This document shows positions 25,049-34,093 of a DNA stretch of 47,046 nt, one piece after another (the stretch's first letter is position 1; the number at the start of each line of letters is the position of its first letter). Source of the stretch: Melioribacteraceae bacterium (GTDB lineage: Bacteria > Bacteroidota > Ignavibacteria > Ignavibacteriales > Melioribacteraceae); NCBI GenBank assembly GCA_028282005.1, contig JANQIV010000174.1, forward strand, positions 1-47,046. Direction: 5' to 3'. Below the pieces are notes generated by a model. That model saw only the letters and a program-made list of their open reading frames with translations. It was not told the DNA's origin and searched no databases. The translations under genes were made by a program, and so were the position numbers.

Positions 25049-25435
25049 ATGGCACAACAAACATGTATGGGTGCAACGCTGCAGTGCAGCTTTGGTGCAG
25101 CCCCAAGCTCATTGGTAGTTTTGCCTACAAATAAAGTTTTAACGGGCACACCCGACGCAAACATTATGGATTACAAACCAATGGTTAATATACTTCCGTT
25201 TGGTGTTTGCAGCTCGTTAGCAAATCCAACAGTTGCGGCAGCAACCTCAGCAGCATTGGGGGTGTTAACACCTATGCCTTGTATTCCAAATACGGTATCC
25301 CCGTGGGTACCGGGTGCGCCGACTGTTCTTTTGGCAAACATGCCGACATTAAACAATACCTCAAAGTGTATGTGTATGTGGGCTGGTGTAATTCAAATAG
25401 TTGCTCCCGGGCAATTTACTGTTATGACGCCTTGA
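25049..25435 (+). CDS. DUF4280 PAAR-like tip protein
   Basis: A 128-aa protein of the DUF4280 PAAR-like group, which sharpens the VgrG spike and recruits effectors. Typical features are GATLQCSFGAAPSSLVVLP at the start, IMDYKPMVNILPFGVCSSLANP in the middle, and TSKCMCMWAGVIQIVAPGQ near the end. Conserved cysteines at about 6, 13 and 53 and near the C terminus may bind metal. It is a stand-alone tip without a fused toxin, so a separate effector is expected; the next gene is the best candidate. Confidence 0.9.
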   Translation: MAQQTCMGATLQCSFGAAPSSLVVLPTNKVLTGTPDANIMDYKPMVNILPFGVCSSLANPTVAAATSAALGVLTPMPCIPNTVSPWVPGAPTVLLANMPTLNNTSKCMCMWAGVIQIVAPGQFTVMTP

Positions 25436-25487
25436 AACTACTCAAAAAGTCCAAAAATTTTTCATTAAATATTTTAGGGGAATGATT

Positions 25488-26063
25488 ATGGCTCATTGGA
25501 ACGAAACCGGTGATATAATAGTTGATAAAACAATCACCGGACATGTTCTCATGGTATATGACGAGGGGGATGATAGTCAGGCTACAGTTATTCATGCTAC
25601 AGGCGATAAAAATTTTCATATTGATCCGATCAAAAATGGTTATACTTATAAAAATGACCCGATAATTAGTAATACATACAGACCACCGTGGGAAAAAATA
25701 AATTACTTTAAAGGATCGATTGATATTTATAAAAGCGAACTAAAAAAAATTGCAGCTAAAATAAAAGACTCTGCTAAATATGGGGTTTACCGTGCAGTGC
25801 GTCTTGCAATGGGGAGCAGCAATTTTGACAAGTTTGCCAAAGACCGTTTGGATAAATATGAATCACGGCTTGATAACCAAAGTGAAAAATTTGTTTCAAC
25901 AGTTACTTGTTCTGAAGCAGTTATACTTTGTTACCAGTTAGCTTTCAAATCAAGCATGATACATCCTTTTTTTATAAAGCTTGACGCAGCTCATGCTATG
26001 CCCCATACTTTAGAAAGTTGGCTAAAATCTAATGGGTGGGAAGATTTATATAATAAAAAATAG
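25488..26063 (+). CDS. Candidate T6SS effector: permuted NlpC/P60 (YiiX/LRAT-like) papain-fold hydrolase
   Basis: A 191-aa protein with the circularly permuted NlpC/P60 pattern. GDIIV at 8-12 and GHVLMVYDEG at 18-27 put a catalytic-type His19 early, followed by VIHATG. The nucleophile Cys141 comes late, in VTCSEAVILCYQL. Permuted members include lipid acyl hydrolases/transferases and amidases, so a membrane lipid or peptidoglycan target is possible. The ATG at 25488 is preferred to that at 25482, because AGGGG is then at normal spacing. It lies 52 nt after the PAAR-like gene and ends the locus, the usual effector position. No signal peptide, which suits T6SS delivery. No dedicated immunity gene follows; the MORN gene upstream is the only candidate. 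Confidence 0.68.
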   Translation: MAHWNETGDIIVDKTITGHVLMVYDEGDDSQATVIHATGDKNFHIDPIKNGYTYKNDPIISNTYRPPWEKINYFKGSIDIYKSELKKIAAKIKDSAKYGVYRAVRLAMGSSNFDKFAKDRLDKYESRLDNQSEKFVSTVTCSEAVILCYQLAFKSSMIHPFFIKLDAAHAMPHTLESWLKSNGWEDLYNKK

Positions 26064-26300
26064 TTCCCCATAGTAAAAATTTTTTAGCAACGAAAGTCAT
26101 CAATCCCCTCCAAAATTTTTTAGAATCTATTTTTATCATTTTATCTGCTAAATTTCATTCCTAATCTCATTCCGTCAATAAAACCTACCGAGTTTTTAGT
26201 TTATTAACCATCAATAATATTCCGATAACACAACTTTTTTAGCTCTTACGAGTCCAAATATTGTTAGGGCTGGGGCTAACTATTTTACAGGGGAGGCATT
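26064..26300. other. Intergenic gap after the T6SS locus
   Basis: A 237-bp AT-rich gap with no ORF. Two copies of AAAATTTTTTAG occur but no GC-rich hairpin that would make a convincing terminator. It likely holds the promoter of the permease gene. Confidence 0.3.
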
Positions 26301-28730
26301 ATGCTAAAAAATTTCGTCAAGATTGCAATCCGCAATCTTCTTAAAAACAAAATATTTTCATTTATAAATATAACCGGCTTGGCAATTGGCATAGCATGCT
26401 GCTTGTTGATAATGCTGTTTGTTCAAAATGAGCTGAGTTATGAAAAATTTCATAAAAACCATGAAAATATTTACCGCGTTTATTTCGATTTAAAAATCGG
26501 TGATAATGAGCAAATTATGGCTGTAACCAATGCTCCGATGAGAGACGCATTAATTAGGGATTTTCCGGAAGTTGTGAACGCAGCAAGATTCCGGACTTAT
26601 GGTTATCCGGTGATGCGTTACGGAGATAAAGTCTACAGTGAAGAGAAATTCTATTGGGCTGATTCAACCTATTTCGAAATGTTTGATGCAGAAGTAGTTC
26701 AAGGAAGTCTTGATGGTGCACTTAATCAAGCAAATAACGTTGTGATAACTGATAAAATAGCGGATAAATATTTTGGTGACGAAAACCCAATTGGGAAAAT
26801 CATTAATGCTGACAACAGGCGGGATTATGTAGTAAAAGCAGTAATAAAAGAATTTCCGGAAACCACTCATAAAAAATGGGATTTCCTTGGATCACTAATT
26901 AGTTACAGACAAGATGCAGATAATCAATTTTGGCTTAGTAACAATTTTTATACTTATGTTCAATTGAGAGACGGAACAGATTATAAAGCTTTTCAATCGA
27001 AAATGATGAATAAATTCATGGAATATATTGGTCCGGCAGTTCAAAATGCAACCGGTATTTCTTATGAAGATCAACTTAAAGCAGGAAACAGGCTTTCATA
27101 TAATTTGATGCCGATTTCTGATATTCACTTGAATTCGCACATGCAATATGAAATTGAGCCAAACAGTGATTCATCTTACGTTTACATTTTCTCTGTAATT
27201 GCGTTGTCTATTTTATTTATAGCTGTTATTAATTTTATGAATTTATCTACCGCAAAATCATCCGGTCGTGCAAGAGAGGTAGGAATAAGAAAAACCCTTG
27301 GTTCTACTTTTGACCAGTTAGTAAAACAGTTTCTGTCGGAATCTGTGTTCATGAGCTTTATTGCTGTGCTTTTGTCAATTCCAATTTTATATATTTTGTT
27401 ACCAACTTTTAATGCAATTGCAAATAAAAGCATTGGGTTAAGTTTTGTAGATAATTTATGGTTAGTTCCTTTAGCAATTGTATTCGCAGTAATTGTTGGA
27501 ATTTTAGCAGGAAGTTACCCGGCATTTTTCCTCGCCTCATTTAGACCAACCGCTGTATTAAGCGGTAAAATTAAGAAAGGCGCAAAAAGCGGATTTTTAA
27601 GAAGCACACTTGTTGTTGCTCAGTTTTCGGTTTCTATCGTTTTAATTATTGGTACAATTATTATTTACGACCAGCTTACTTTTATACAAAGTAAAAATCT
27701 GGGATTTGAAAAAGAACAATTGCTAATTGTTCATAAAACAGATGACATTGGACAGGATGTTTACAGATTAATGAAAGAATTGGAAGAACATCCAAACATT
27801 TTAAGTGCTTCAAATTCGCAAACATTGCCTGGACTTAATTTTTCAAATAATGCTTACAAAAACGCAAAGCACGCAAGCGATCAGAATATTTCGGTAAGAC
27901 AAATGTGGGCGGATGTAAATTTTGCAAAAACATTTGGTATTAATCTTTCTCAAGGTCGTTATTATCAAGACGGAAGTGCCGCGGACTCGCAAAGTGTTGT
28001 GATCAACAAAGCAGCTATTAAGGCATTTCAATTACCGGATAATCCGATAGGTGAAGAAATTACACGACTTGGAAGAGTAGCTGAAGAAAACAGAAATTTC
28101 AGAATTATTGGTGTTGTTGATGATTTCAATTTTGAATCTCTTCATTCTGAAATAAGGCCAATTCTATTAAGCTTATTTGGCAATGGCGGGTTTGGAAGAT
28201 ATATCTCTGTGAGGGTTTCCACTGGAAATTTAAACTCTACTATTGAACATATTAAATCAAAATGGCACAACTATGCCGGTCAGCAAGCTTTTGAATATAC
28301 TTTTTTCGATGATGACTTTGCTCAGCTTTACGCTGCTGAAGAAACATCAAAAAACTTATTCACGTCATTTTCAATATTGGCAATATTTATTGCATGTTTA
28401 GGTTTGCTAGGTTTGGCAGCTTATACTTCAGAGCAAAGAACTAAAGAAATAGGAATTAGAAAAACTTTAGGTGCATCTGTAAGTTCTATTTTAGTTTTGT
28501 TATCAAAAGAATTTACAAAATGGATATTAGTGGCAAATTTAATTGCCTGGCCGCTTGCTTATTTTATGATGAGCAATTGGCTACAGGATTTCCATTACAG
28601 AATTGAAATAAGCTGGCTTACATTTATGATCTCCGGAGTTGCAGCATTAATTGTGGCATTGGTTACAGTAAGTACTCAAGCACTAAAAGCTGCTTATACA
28701 AATCCTGTAGACTCACTGAAATACGAATAA
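26301..28730 (+). CDS. MacB/FtsX-type ABC transporter permease
   Basis: An 809-aa inner-membrane protein of the large Bacteroidota permease type. The first helix is near 20-42 (FINITGLAIGIACCLLIMLFV). A periplasmic MacB-type domain follows, then an FtsX core with helices near 290, 340, 385 and 430. A second periplasmic domain and a second FtsX core near 690-800 close the protein. The hallmark GREVGIRKTLGS-like coupling motif occurs twice (REVGIRKTLGST and KEIGIRKTLGAS). The partner ATPase is not adjacent. Such permeases use mechanotransmission to export peptides, lipoproteins or drugs, or to sense envelope stress. A good GGGGAGG site precedes the ATG. Whether it has any tie to the T6SS is unknown. 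Confidence 0.93.
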   Translation: MLKNFVKIAIRNLLKNKIFSFINITGLAIGIACCLLIMLFVQNELSYEKFHKNHENIYRVYFDLKIGDNEQIMAVTNAPMRDALIRDFPEVVNAARFRTYGYPVMRYGDKVYSEEKFYWADSTYFEMFDAEVVQGSLDGALNQANNVVITDKIADKYFGDENPIGKIINADNRRDYVVKAVIKEFPETTHKKWDFLGSLISYRQDADNQFWLSNNFYTYVQLRDGTDYKAFQSKMMNKFMEYIGPAVQNATGISYEDQLKAGNRLSYNLMPISDIHLNSHMQYEIEPNSDSSYVYIFSVIALSILFIAVINFMNLSTAKSSGRAREVGIRKTLGSTFDQLVKQFLSESVFMSFIAVLLSIPILYILLPTFNAIANKSIGLSFVDNLWLVPLAIVFAVIVGILAGSYPAFFLASFRPTAVLSGKIKKGAKSGFLRSTLVVAQFSVSIVLIIGTIIIYDQLTFIQSKNLGFEKEQLLIVHKTDDIGQDVYRLMKELEEHPNILSASNSQTLPGLNFSNNAYKNAKHASDQNISVRQMWADVNFAKTFGINLSQGRYYQDGSAADSQSVVINKAAIKAFQLPDNPIGEEITRLGRVAEENRNFRIIGVVDDFNFESLHSEIRPILLSLFGNGGFGRYISVRVSTGNLNSTIEHIKSKWHNYAGQQAFEYTFFDDDFAQLYAAEETSKNLFTSFSILAIFIACLGLLGLAAYTSEQRTKEIGIRKTLGASVSSILVLLSKEFTKWILVANLIAWPLAYFMMSNWLQDFHYRIEISWLTFMISGVAALIVALVTVSTQALKAAYTNPVDSLKYE

Positions 28731-28760
28731 TTTAGGGGAGATCAAAATCTCCCCTAAATT
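28729..28760 (+). terminator. Strong hairpin at the permease stop codon
   Basis: A perfect 14-bp stem, AATTTAGGGGAGAT / ATCTCCCCTAAATT, with a 4-nt CAAA loop, begins inside the TAA stop codon. It is followed only by an AT-rich run without a clean T-tract, so it could be a terminator or a 3'-stabilising hairpin. Confidence 0.65.
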
Positions 28761-28916
28761 ATTATTAATCAATTATTAACTTGTATATTTGTATCTAATA
28801 GTTCTCACATGATATTTAACCTCCAATTAATATTTGCTTAATAATTTAGTTAAATACAAACCGTAAACTTCTCCCTTACATTAACTAATCTTTATAATTA
28901 ATATTGGAGGAAAAGT

Positions 28917-31900
28917 ATGAGAAAATTCATACCCATTTTTCTTTTAGTCCTATTCTCTTTTTTCAGTACTTTAAGTGCCCAAAGTTTTACACTACATATC
29001 TTACATAATAATGATGGTGAATCTCAGTTAATTGATGCCGGCTCTGGTGCGGAAAATTTTGGTGGTATTGCAAGATTTAAATCTCTAGTTGATAAACTAA
29101 GAAGTACAGCTGCATCTGTTATGCTTTCATCAGGTGATAACTTCTTACCTGGACCTGAATTTAACGCAAGTTTAAGTTTACCTGAAGGCGATCCAATTTA
29201 TGATGCTATTGCTTTAGACAAAATTAATTATGACGCAATATGTATTGGTAATCATGATTTTGATTTTGGCCCGGATATATTGGAAAGATTCATTAATAGT
29301 TTTTCCGAAAACAAAACTCCTTTCTTAAGTTCTAATTTAGATTTCTCTAATGAGCCTGGTTTAAATAGTTTAGTAAATTCAGGCAGAATCGCGTCAAGTA
29401 CAGTTGTTAATATTAAAGGACAAAATATCGGTATCGTTGGTGCAACAACTGAAGAATTATCAAATATATCTTCTCCAAGAAATGTAATAATTAACGATGT
29501 AAAAAAAGCTATTCAAACTGAAGTTGATGCTTTAACAGCTGACGGTATAGAAATTATTATAGTAATCAGTCACTTACAATCAATCACTGAAGACAAAGAA
29601 TTAGCTGCTCAACTAAAAGATGTTGACGTAATGATCGCAGGTGGTGGTGATGAAATCTTAGCTAACGATGATGATTTGTTAGTGCCTGGAGACGAAATTG
29701 CTGACTCATATCCTGTTGTTGTAAAAGATGCTGATGATAACGATGTTTATGTAGTTACTACAGCCGGTAACTATAAATATGTTGGCAGATTGATTGTTGG
29801 ATTCGACTCAGACGGTAAAGTTGTAACTGTTGACGAAGATAGTGGGCCAGTAAGAGTTGCTAACAGAAACGAAACTGGCGGTGTATTTGATGATGCGGAG
29901 ATTCAATCATTGGTTGTTGATCCTGTTGAAGCAAGTGTTGCCGATTTAGCTGCAAATATTATTGCTACTTCAGAAGTTGGCCTGAATGGCGTTAGAGCAG
30001 AAGTAAGAACAAAAGAAACAAATTTAGGTAACTTAGTTGCTGACGCAATGTTGTGGCAAGCAAACCAAAAAGCTTCTGAATTTGGTTTACCAAATGCTGA
30101 TGTTGCATTACAAAACGGTGGTAGTATCAGAAACGATAATGTAATTCCTGCCGGCGATATCTCAGAATTAAATACATTTGATATTTTACCTTTCTCAAAC
30201 TTTGTTACAATTATTCCTAGCATATCTCCAGAACAATTCAAAGAAATTTTAGAAAACTGTGTATCCAGAATTGAATCTGTTTCCGGTAGATTTGCTCAAG
30301 TTTCAGGTTTCAAACTTTATTATACATTAGATGGAACTCCACAAGTATTGGATGATGACGAAAATGTAGTTACTCCTGGTTCAAGAATTATTAAAGCTGA
30401 ATTAAACGATGGAACAGTTATTATCGATAAAGGCCAAATCGTCGAAGACGCTCCTGATATAAATATTGCAATAGTTGATTTCTTAGCTAGAGGCGGTGAC
30501 CAATATCCATTTAGAGGTGCAGAGTTTACTTCTGTTGGCGTATCTTACCAGCAAGCACTCGCAAACTATATTGTTGATGGTTTAAACGGAACAGTTGCAG
30601 CTGTTGATTATCCGGAAGGTGGCGAAAGCAGAATCAATCCATCAGAAACTTATTCACTAACAATTTTACATAACAACGACGCTGAATCACAATTAATCAA
30701 TGCTGGTTCAGGTCTTGAAGATTTCGGCGGTGTTGCAAGATTCAAAACATTAGCTGATAACTTAAAAGAAGAAGCTGAAAACAATGGTGCATCTTGGTTA
30801 ATGTTAACTTCAGGCGACAACTACTTACCAGGCCCTGAATTTAACGCAAGCATTGAACTTCCTGAATCAGAACCATTATTTGATGCTGTAGCTATTTCTA
30901 AAATCGGTTATGATGCTTTATGTATCGGTAACCACGAATTTGATTTTGGCCCTGACATTTTAGAAAGATTAATTGAAGGCGGAACCGAATCCGGTGCAGT
31001 ATTTTTAAGTTCTAATCTTGACTTCACAGGAGAACCGGGATTGAACACATTATTTAATTCCGGCAAAATTGCAAAAAGCATTGTTGTTGAAAAAGACGGT
31101 GAAGAAATTGGTGTCGTTGGTGCAACAACTCCCGATTTACCATTTGTTTCTAGTCCGAGAAATGTTGTTGTAGATTCAAATGTAAAAGAAGCTATCCAAA
31201 ATGAAATTGATGCAATGGTAGCAAATGGTGTAAACAAAATAGTTGTAATTAGTCACTTGCAATCAGTAAATGAAGATCTTGAATTAGTTGCAGAACTAAA
31301 AAATGTTGATGTTATGATTGCCGGTGGTGGTGGTGAAGTTTTAGCTAATGAAGGTGATCTTTTAGTTCCTTCTGATTCCGGTGAAGTTTTTGATTCATAT
31401 CCTATTGTTGTTAAAGATGCTGATGACAGAGATGTTTATGTCGTAACAACTGCTGGTGATTTTAAATATTTGGGTATGTTAAAAGTTGGTTTTGATGCAA
31501 ATGGCGAAATCGTAAATGTTAGTTCAGATAGCCGTCCTGTAAGAGTTGCTGGCGGAACTCTTCCTGATGCTGTTGAAGAAGATGCTGATATGAAAACATC
31601 TGTTGTTGATCCTGTTTCAGCAAGTATCGAAGCATTAGCCCAAAACGTAATTGCTACTTCTGAAGTTGGATTAAACGGCATTAGAGCTGATGTAAGATCA
31701 CAAGAAACTAACTTAGGAAACTTAGTAGCTGATGCAATGTTATGGCAAGCTAATGAAAAAGCATCTGATTTCAGTTTACCAAATGCAGATGTCGCATTAC
31801 AAAATGGTGGTAGTATCAGAAATAACAATGTAATTGCTGCCGGCAACATTACTGAATTAAATACATTTGACATTTTACCATTCTCAAACTTTGTTACAAT

Positions 31901-32633
31901 TATTCAAGATATTCCTGCAGATCATTTCAAAGAAATTTTAGAAAATGCAGTTTCTAAAGTTGAAAGTGGAAGTGGTAGATTTGCACAAGTTTCAGGATTT
32001 ACTTTTGTTTACGATCCAGCTGGTACACCACAGGAATTAGATGGTGATGCTAATGTTGTTGCTGCAGGAACAAGAGTAGTTAGTGCACAATTAAATGATG
32101 GAACTGTTATTATAGAAAATGGTGCTCCTGTAAACAATGCTCCGACTGTAAACATTGCAATAGTTGATTTCCTTGCAAGAGGCGGCGATCAATATCCGTT
32201 TAGAGGAGCAGAATTCGCTTCTGTTGGTGTTTCATACCAACAAGCTTTAGCTAACTATATTGTTGATGGTTTAAGCGGAACAGTTGCTGCTGCTGATTAT
32301 CCAGAAGGCGGTGAAGGCAGAATTACAACAGGTGTTGTTACTGATGTTAATGACGCAAATGAATTACCAAATGTTTATGCTCTTGAACAAAACTATCCGA
32401 ATCCTTTTAACCCTTCAACTACAATTCAATTTAGTTTGCCTGAAGTAAATTTTGTAAACGTTAAAGTGTACAATGTGCTTGGTGAAGTTGTAACTGATTT
32501 AATAAGTGAAGAATTACCTGCTGGTTATCATCAAATTAAATTTGACGCTTCTTACTTATCTTCTGGTATTTACTTCTATCAAATTCAAGCTGGTAATTTC
32601 AATCAGGTAAAGAAAATGATGTTGATTAAATAA
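28917..32633 (+). CDS. Secreted duplicated 5'-nucleotidase/metallophosphatase with type IX sorting domain
   Basis: A 1,238-aa protein with a signal peptide (1-22, ending LSAQ). Two tandem copies of a UshA-like unit start at about 24 and 578. Each has a metallophosphatase domain (LHILHNNDGES or LTILHNNDAES; GNHDFDFGPD or GNHEFDFGPD) and a 5'-nucleotidase C-terminal domain (ETNLGNLVADAMLWQAN; ALQNGGSIRN). A sorting domain from about 1150 (LEQNYPNPFNPST) predicts export by type IX secretion. In both copies the usual D-x-H is D-x-E, and the late GHxH motif reads GGGDE or GGGGE, so metal binding may differ from UshA. It probably hydrolyses nucleotides or other phosphate esters outside the cell. 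Strong GGAGG ribosome site; terminator follows. Confidence 0.92.
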   Translation: MRKFIPIFLLVLFSFFSTLSAQSFTLHILHNNDGESQLIDAGSGAENFGGIARFKSLVDKLRSTAASVMLSSGDNFLPGPEFNASLSLPEGDPIYDAIALDKINYDAICIGNHDFDFGPDILERFINSFSENKTPFLSSNLDFSNEPGLNSLVNSGRIASSTVVNIKGQNIGIVGATTEELSNISSPRNVIINDVKKAIQTEVDALTADGIEIIIVISHLQSITEDKELAAQLKDVDVMIAGGGDEILANDDDLLVPGDEIADSYPVVVKDADDNDVYVVTTAGNYKYVGRLIVGFDSDGKVVTVDEDSGPVRVANRNETGGVFDDAEIQSLVVDPVEASVADLAANIIATSEVGLNGVRAEVRTKETNLGNLVADAMLWQANQKASEFGLPNADVALQNGGSIRNDNVIPAGDISELNTFDILPFSNFVTIIPSISPEQFKEILENCVSRIESVSGRFAQVSGFKLYYTLDGTPQVLDDDENVVTPGSRIIKAELNDGTVIIDKGQIVEDAPDINIAIVDFLARGGDQYPFRGAEFTSVGVSYQQALANYIVDGLNGTVAAVDYPEGGESRINPSETYSLTILHNNDAESQLINAGSGLEDFGGVARFKTLADNLKEEAENNGASWLMLTSGDNYLPGPEFNASIELPESEPLFDAVAISKIGYDALCIGNHEFDFGPDILERLIEGGTESGAVFLSSNLDFTGEPGLNTLFNSGKIAKSIVVEKDGEEIGVVGATTPDLPFVSSPRNVVVDSNVKEAIQNEIDAMVANGVNKIVVISHLQSVNEDLELVAELKNVDVMIAGGGGEVLANEGDLLVPSDSGEVFDSYPIVVKDADDRDVYVVTTAGDFKYLGMLKVGFDANGEIVNVSSDSRPVRVAGGTLPDAVEEDADMKTSVVDPVSASIEALAQNVIATSEVGLNGIRADVRSQETNLGNLVADAMLWQANEKASDFSLPNADVALQNGGSIRNNNVIAAGNITELNTFDILPFSNFVTIIQDIPADHFKEILENAVSKVESGSGRFAQVSGFTFVYDPAGTPQELDGDANVVAAGTRVVSAQLNDGTVIIENGAPVNNAPTVNIAIVDFLARGGDQYPFRGAEFASVGVSYQQALANYIVDGLSGTVAAADYPEGGEGRITTGVVTDVNDANELPNVYALEQNYPNPFNPSTTIQFSLPEVNFVNVKVYNVLGEVVTDLISEELPAGYHQIKFDASYLSSGIYFYQIQAGNFNQVKKMMLIK

Positions 32634-32663
32634 CAATTTAGAATAAAGATTTTAGAATTTAGG

Positions 32664-32688
32664 AGCCCGGATAATCCGGGCTTTTTTT
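32664..32688 (+). terminator. Rho-independent terminator after the nucleotidase gene
   Basis: AGCCCGGA-taa-TCCGGGCT forms an 8-bp GC-rich stem with a 3-nt loop, followed directly by a T7 run. Confidence 0.93.
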
Positions 32689-32794
32689 ATGGGTAAAAAT
32701 TTCCCCTACTTATAAATACAACATTCAATAGACTTGTTCGTCTTTTAAACCGCATATTACTGAATTTATATTCATAAACTAAGAGGACAAGTAA

Positions 32795-33943
32795 ATGAAT
32801 TTAATCAATTACAAAAAAGGCTTTGTGTTTTTTTTAATTTTAATTTGTTCTACGCTAGCACAGAATAATGTAATTCCATTTTATGAGCAAACCACAATTC
32901 ATTCAGAAATCCTAAATGAAGACCGTGACATTATGATTTATACACCTAGAGGTTATAATAGTACTGATGCCGGTTACCCTGTTCTTTATTTAACTGACGG
33001 TAATAGACATATCAGGCACACTATCGGGATAATCGAATTTTTGAATACACAGGGTTTTGCTCCGCCAATGATAATAGTTGGTATTCCAAATACTGTTAGA
33101 AGTAGAGACTTAACCCCGCCCTCTGAAGTAAATACAAACGTTGCCCAAAGGGGAGGAGCAAACAGATTTGTAAGTTTTATAAGAGATGAACTTGGCAATT
33201 ATATTAGTGAAAATTACAAAACTAATGGATTTGACATTTTATTCGGCCATTCCTTTGGCGGACTTTTTTCGGTTAACGCGATTGCAAATCACAGTGAGAA
33301 ATTTGATGCTTTTATTTCTGTTAGTCCTAGTTTACAATGGAATAACTTTGATTTCAGTAAGAATATAATTTCTTATCTATCTGATATTAATGAAAATAAG
33401 TGGCTTTATTTAGCAGTAGGTGGATTAGATCCGGAAAGAATTAAAGAAGGCTGCAAAACATTTGATGATAATATGAAAAAACTCGATAATGATAAAATTA
33501 GCTGGAATTACGGATACTTTGAAGAAGAAACACATGGATCCGTTGTGCATTTAGCAATTTATGAAGGAATTAGTAAAATATTTGATTCTTGGAGAATTAC
33601 CAGGGAAGAAGCTTCACAGAGTATAGAAAAACTAGAACAACATTTCAAAAACTTGTCACAAAAATTCGGATTCAAAGTACTGCCTGGTGAAGCACTTGTA
33701 AATGGTTTAGGTTACGGAAAAATTAGAACCAACGAGTATGATGATGCAGTAAAGTTATTTTTGATGAACGCAAAAAACTACCCTAATTCAGCTAACAATT
33801 TTGATAGTTTGGGTGATGGATACAGAGCAATGGGTAAAATGAAAGAAGCAAAAGAAGCATATGCAAAAGCTGTAGAAATCGGAAGAGAAGTAAACGACCC
33901 AAATTTGAGAGTTTATATTAATAATCTCAATTCTGTCGATTGA
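32795..33943 (+). CDS. Secreted alpha/beta-hydrolase esterase (esterase D/Fes-like) with C-terminal TPR
   Basis: A 382-aa protein with a signal peptide (to about residue 22, STLAQ) and an esterase-D fold. The nucleophile Ser153 sits in FGHSFGG, the acid is probably in VGGLDPERIK, and the base His is in EEETHGSVVH. The family includes siderophore-ester hydrolases and S-formylglutathione-like esterases. The last 80 residues resemble one or two TPR units (YDDAVKLFLMNAKNYPNSAN; DSLGDGYRAMGKMKEAKEAY), common in periplasmic members from this phylum. The substrate is unknown. It is preceded by AGAGGACAAG and is likely a single-gene transcript between terminators. Confidence 0.9.
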   Translation: MNLINYKKGFVFFLILICSTLAQNNVIPFYEQTTIHSEILNEDRDIMIYTPRGYNSTDAGYPVLYLTDGNRHIRHTIGIIEFLNTQGFAPPMIIVGIPNTVRSRDLTPPSEVNTNVAQRGGANRFVSFIRDELGNYISENYKTNGFDILFGHSFGGLFSVNAIANHSEKFDAFISVSPSLQWNNFDFSKNIISYLSDINENKWLYLAVGGLDPERIKEGCKTFDDNMKKLDNDKISWNYGYFEEETHGSVVHLAIYEGISKIFDSWRITREEASQSIEKLEQHFKNLSQKFGFKVLPGEALVNGLGYGKIRTNEYDDAVKLFLMNAKNYPNSANNFDSLGDGYRAMGKMKEAKEAYAKAVEIGREVNDPNLRVYINNLNSVD

Positions 33944-33972
33944 TTAAAATGTGAGTCAAATTTGTTAGACTT

Positions 33973-34015
33973 GTCACGGATCTTTTCTTTATTTGATTAA
34001 GGTTCGTGACTGTTT
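33973..34015. repeat. GTCACGGA-type inverted repeat, possible terminator of the esterase gene
   Basis: GTCACGGA at 33973-33980 pairs imperfectly with TTCGTGAC at 34003-34010 (inner pair G-A/T-T mismatch), with TGTTTTTATT following. The arm sequence is shared with the palindromes at 35043-35062 and 35733-35752. It can work as a loose terminator for the upstream plus-strand gene. Confidence 0.5.
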
Positions 34016-34093
34016 TTATTGACATCGAAATAATTGTTTTCAACTAGTACTGCTACAAATACTTTTTGTTTTTTGCAATTAGCATGGTAAGCT

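Noticed and set aside
26078-26122. Two copies of AAAATTTTTTAG after the T6SS locus as a regulatory repeat
   Set aside because: Low-complexity A/T runs of this kind are expected by chance in such AT-rich gaps.
29903-31873. Minus-strand frames of 109-145 aa opposite the nucleotidase gene
   Set aside because: They arise as mirror frames in both duplicated halves and have Ser/Thr/Phe-rich shadow composition.
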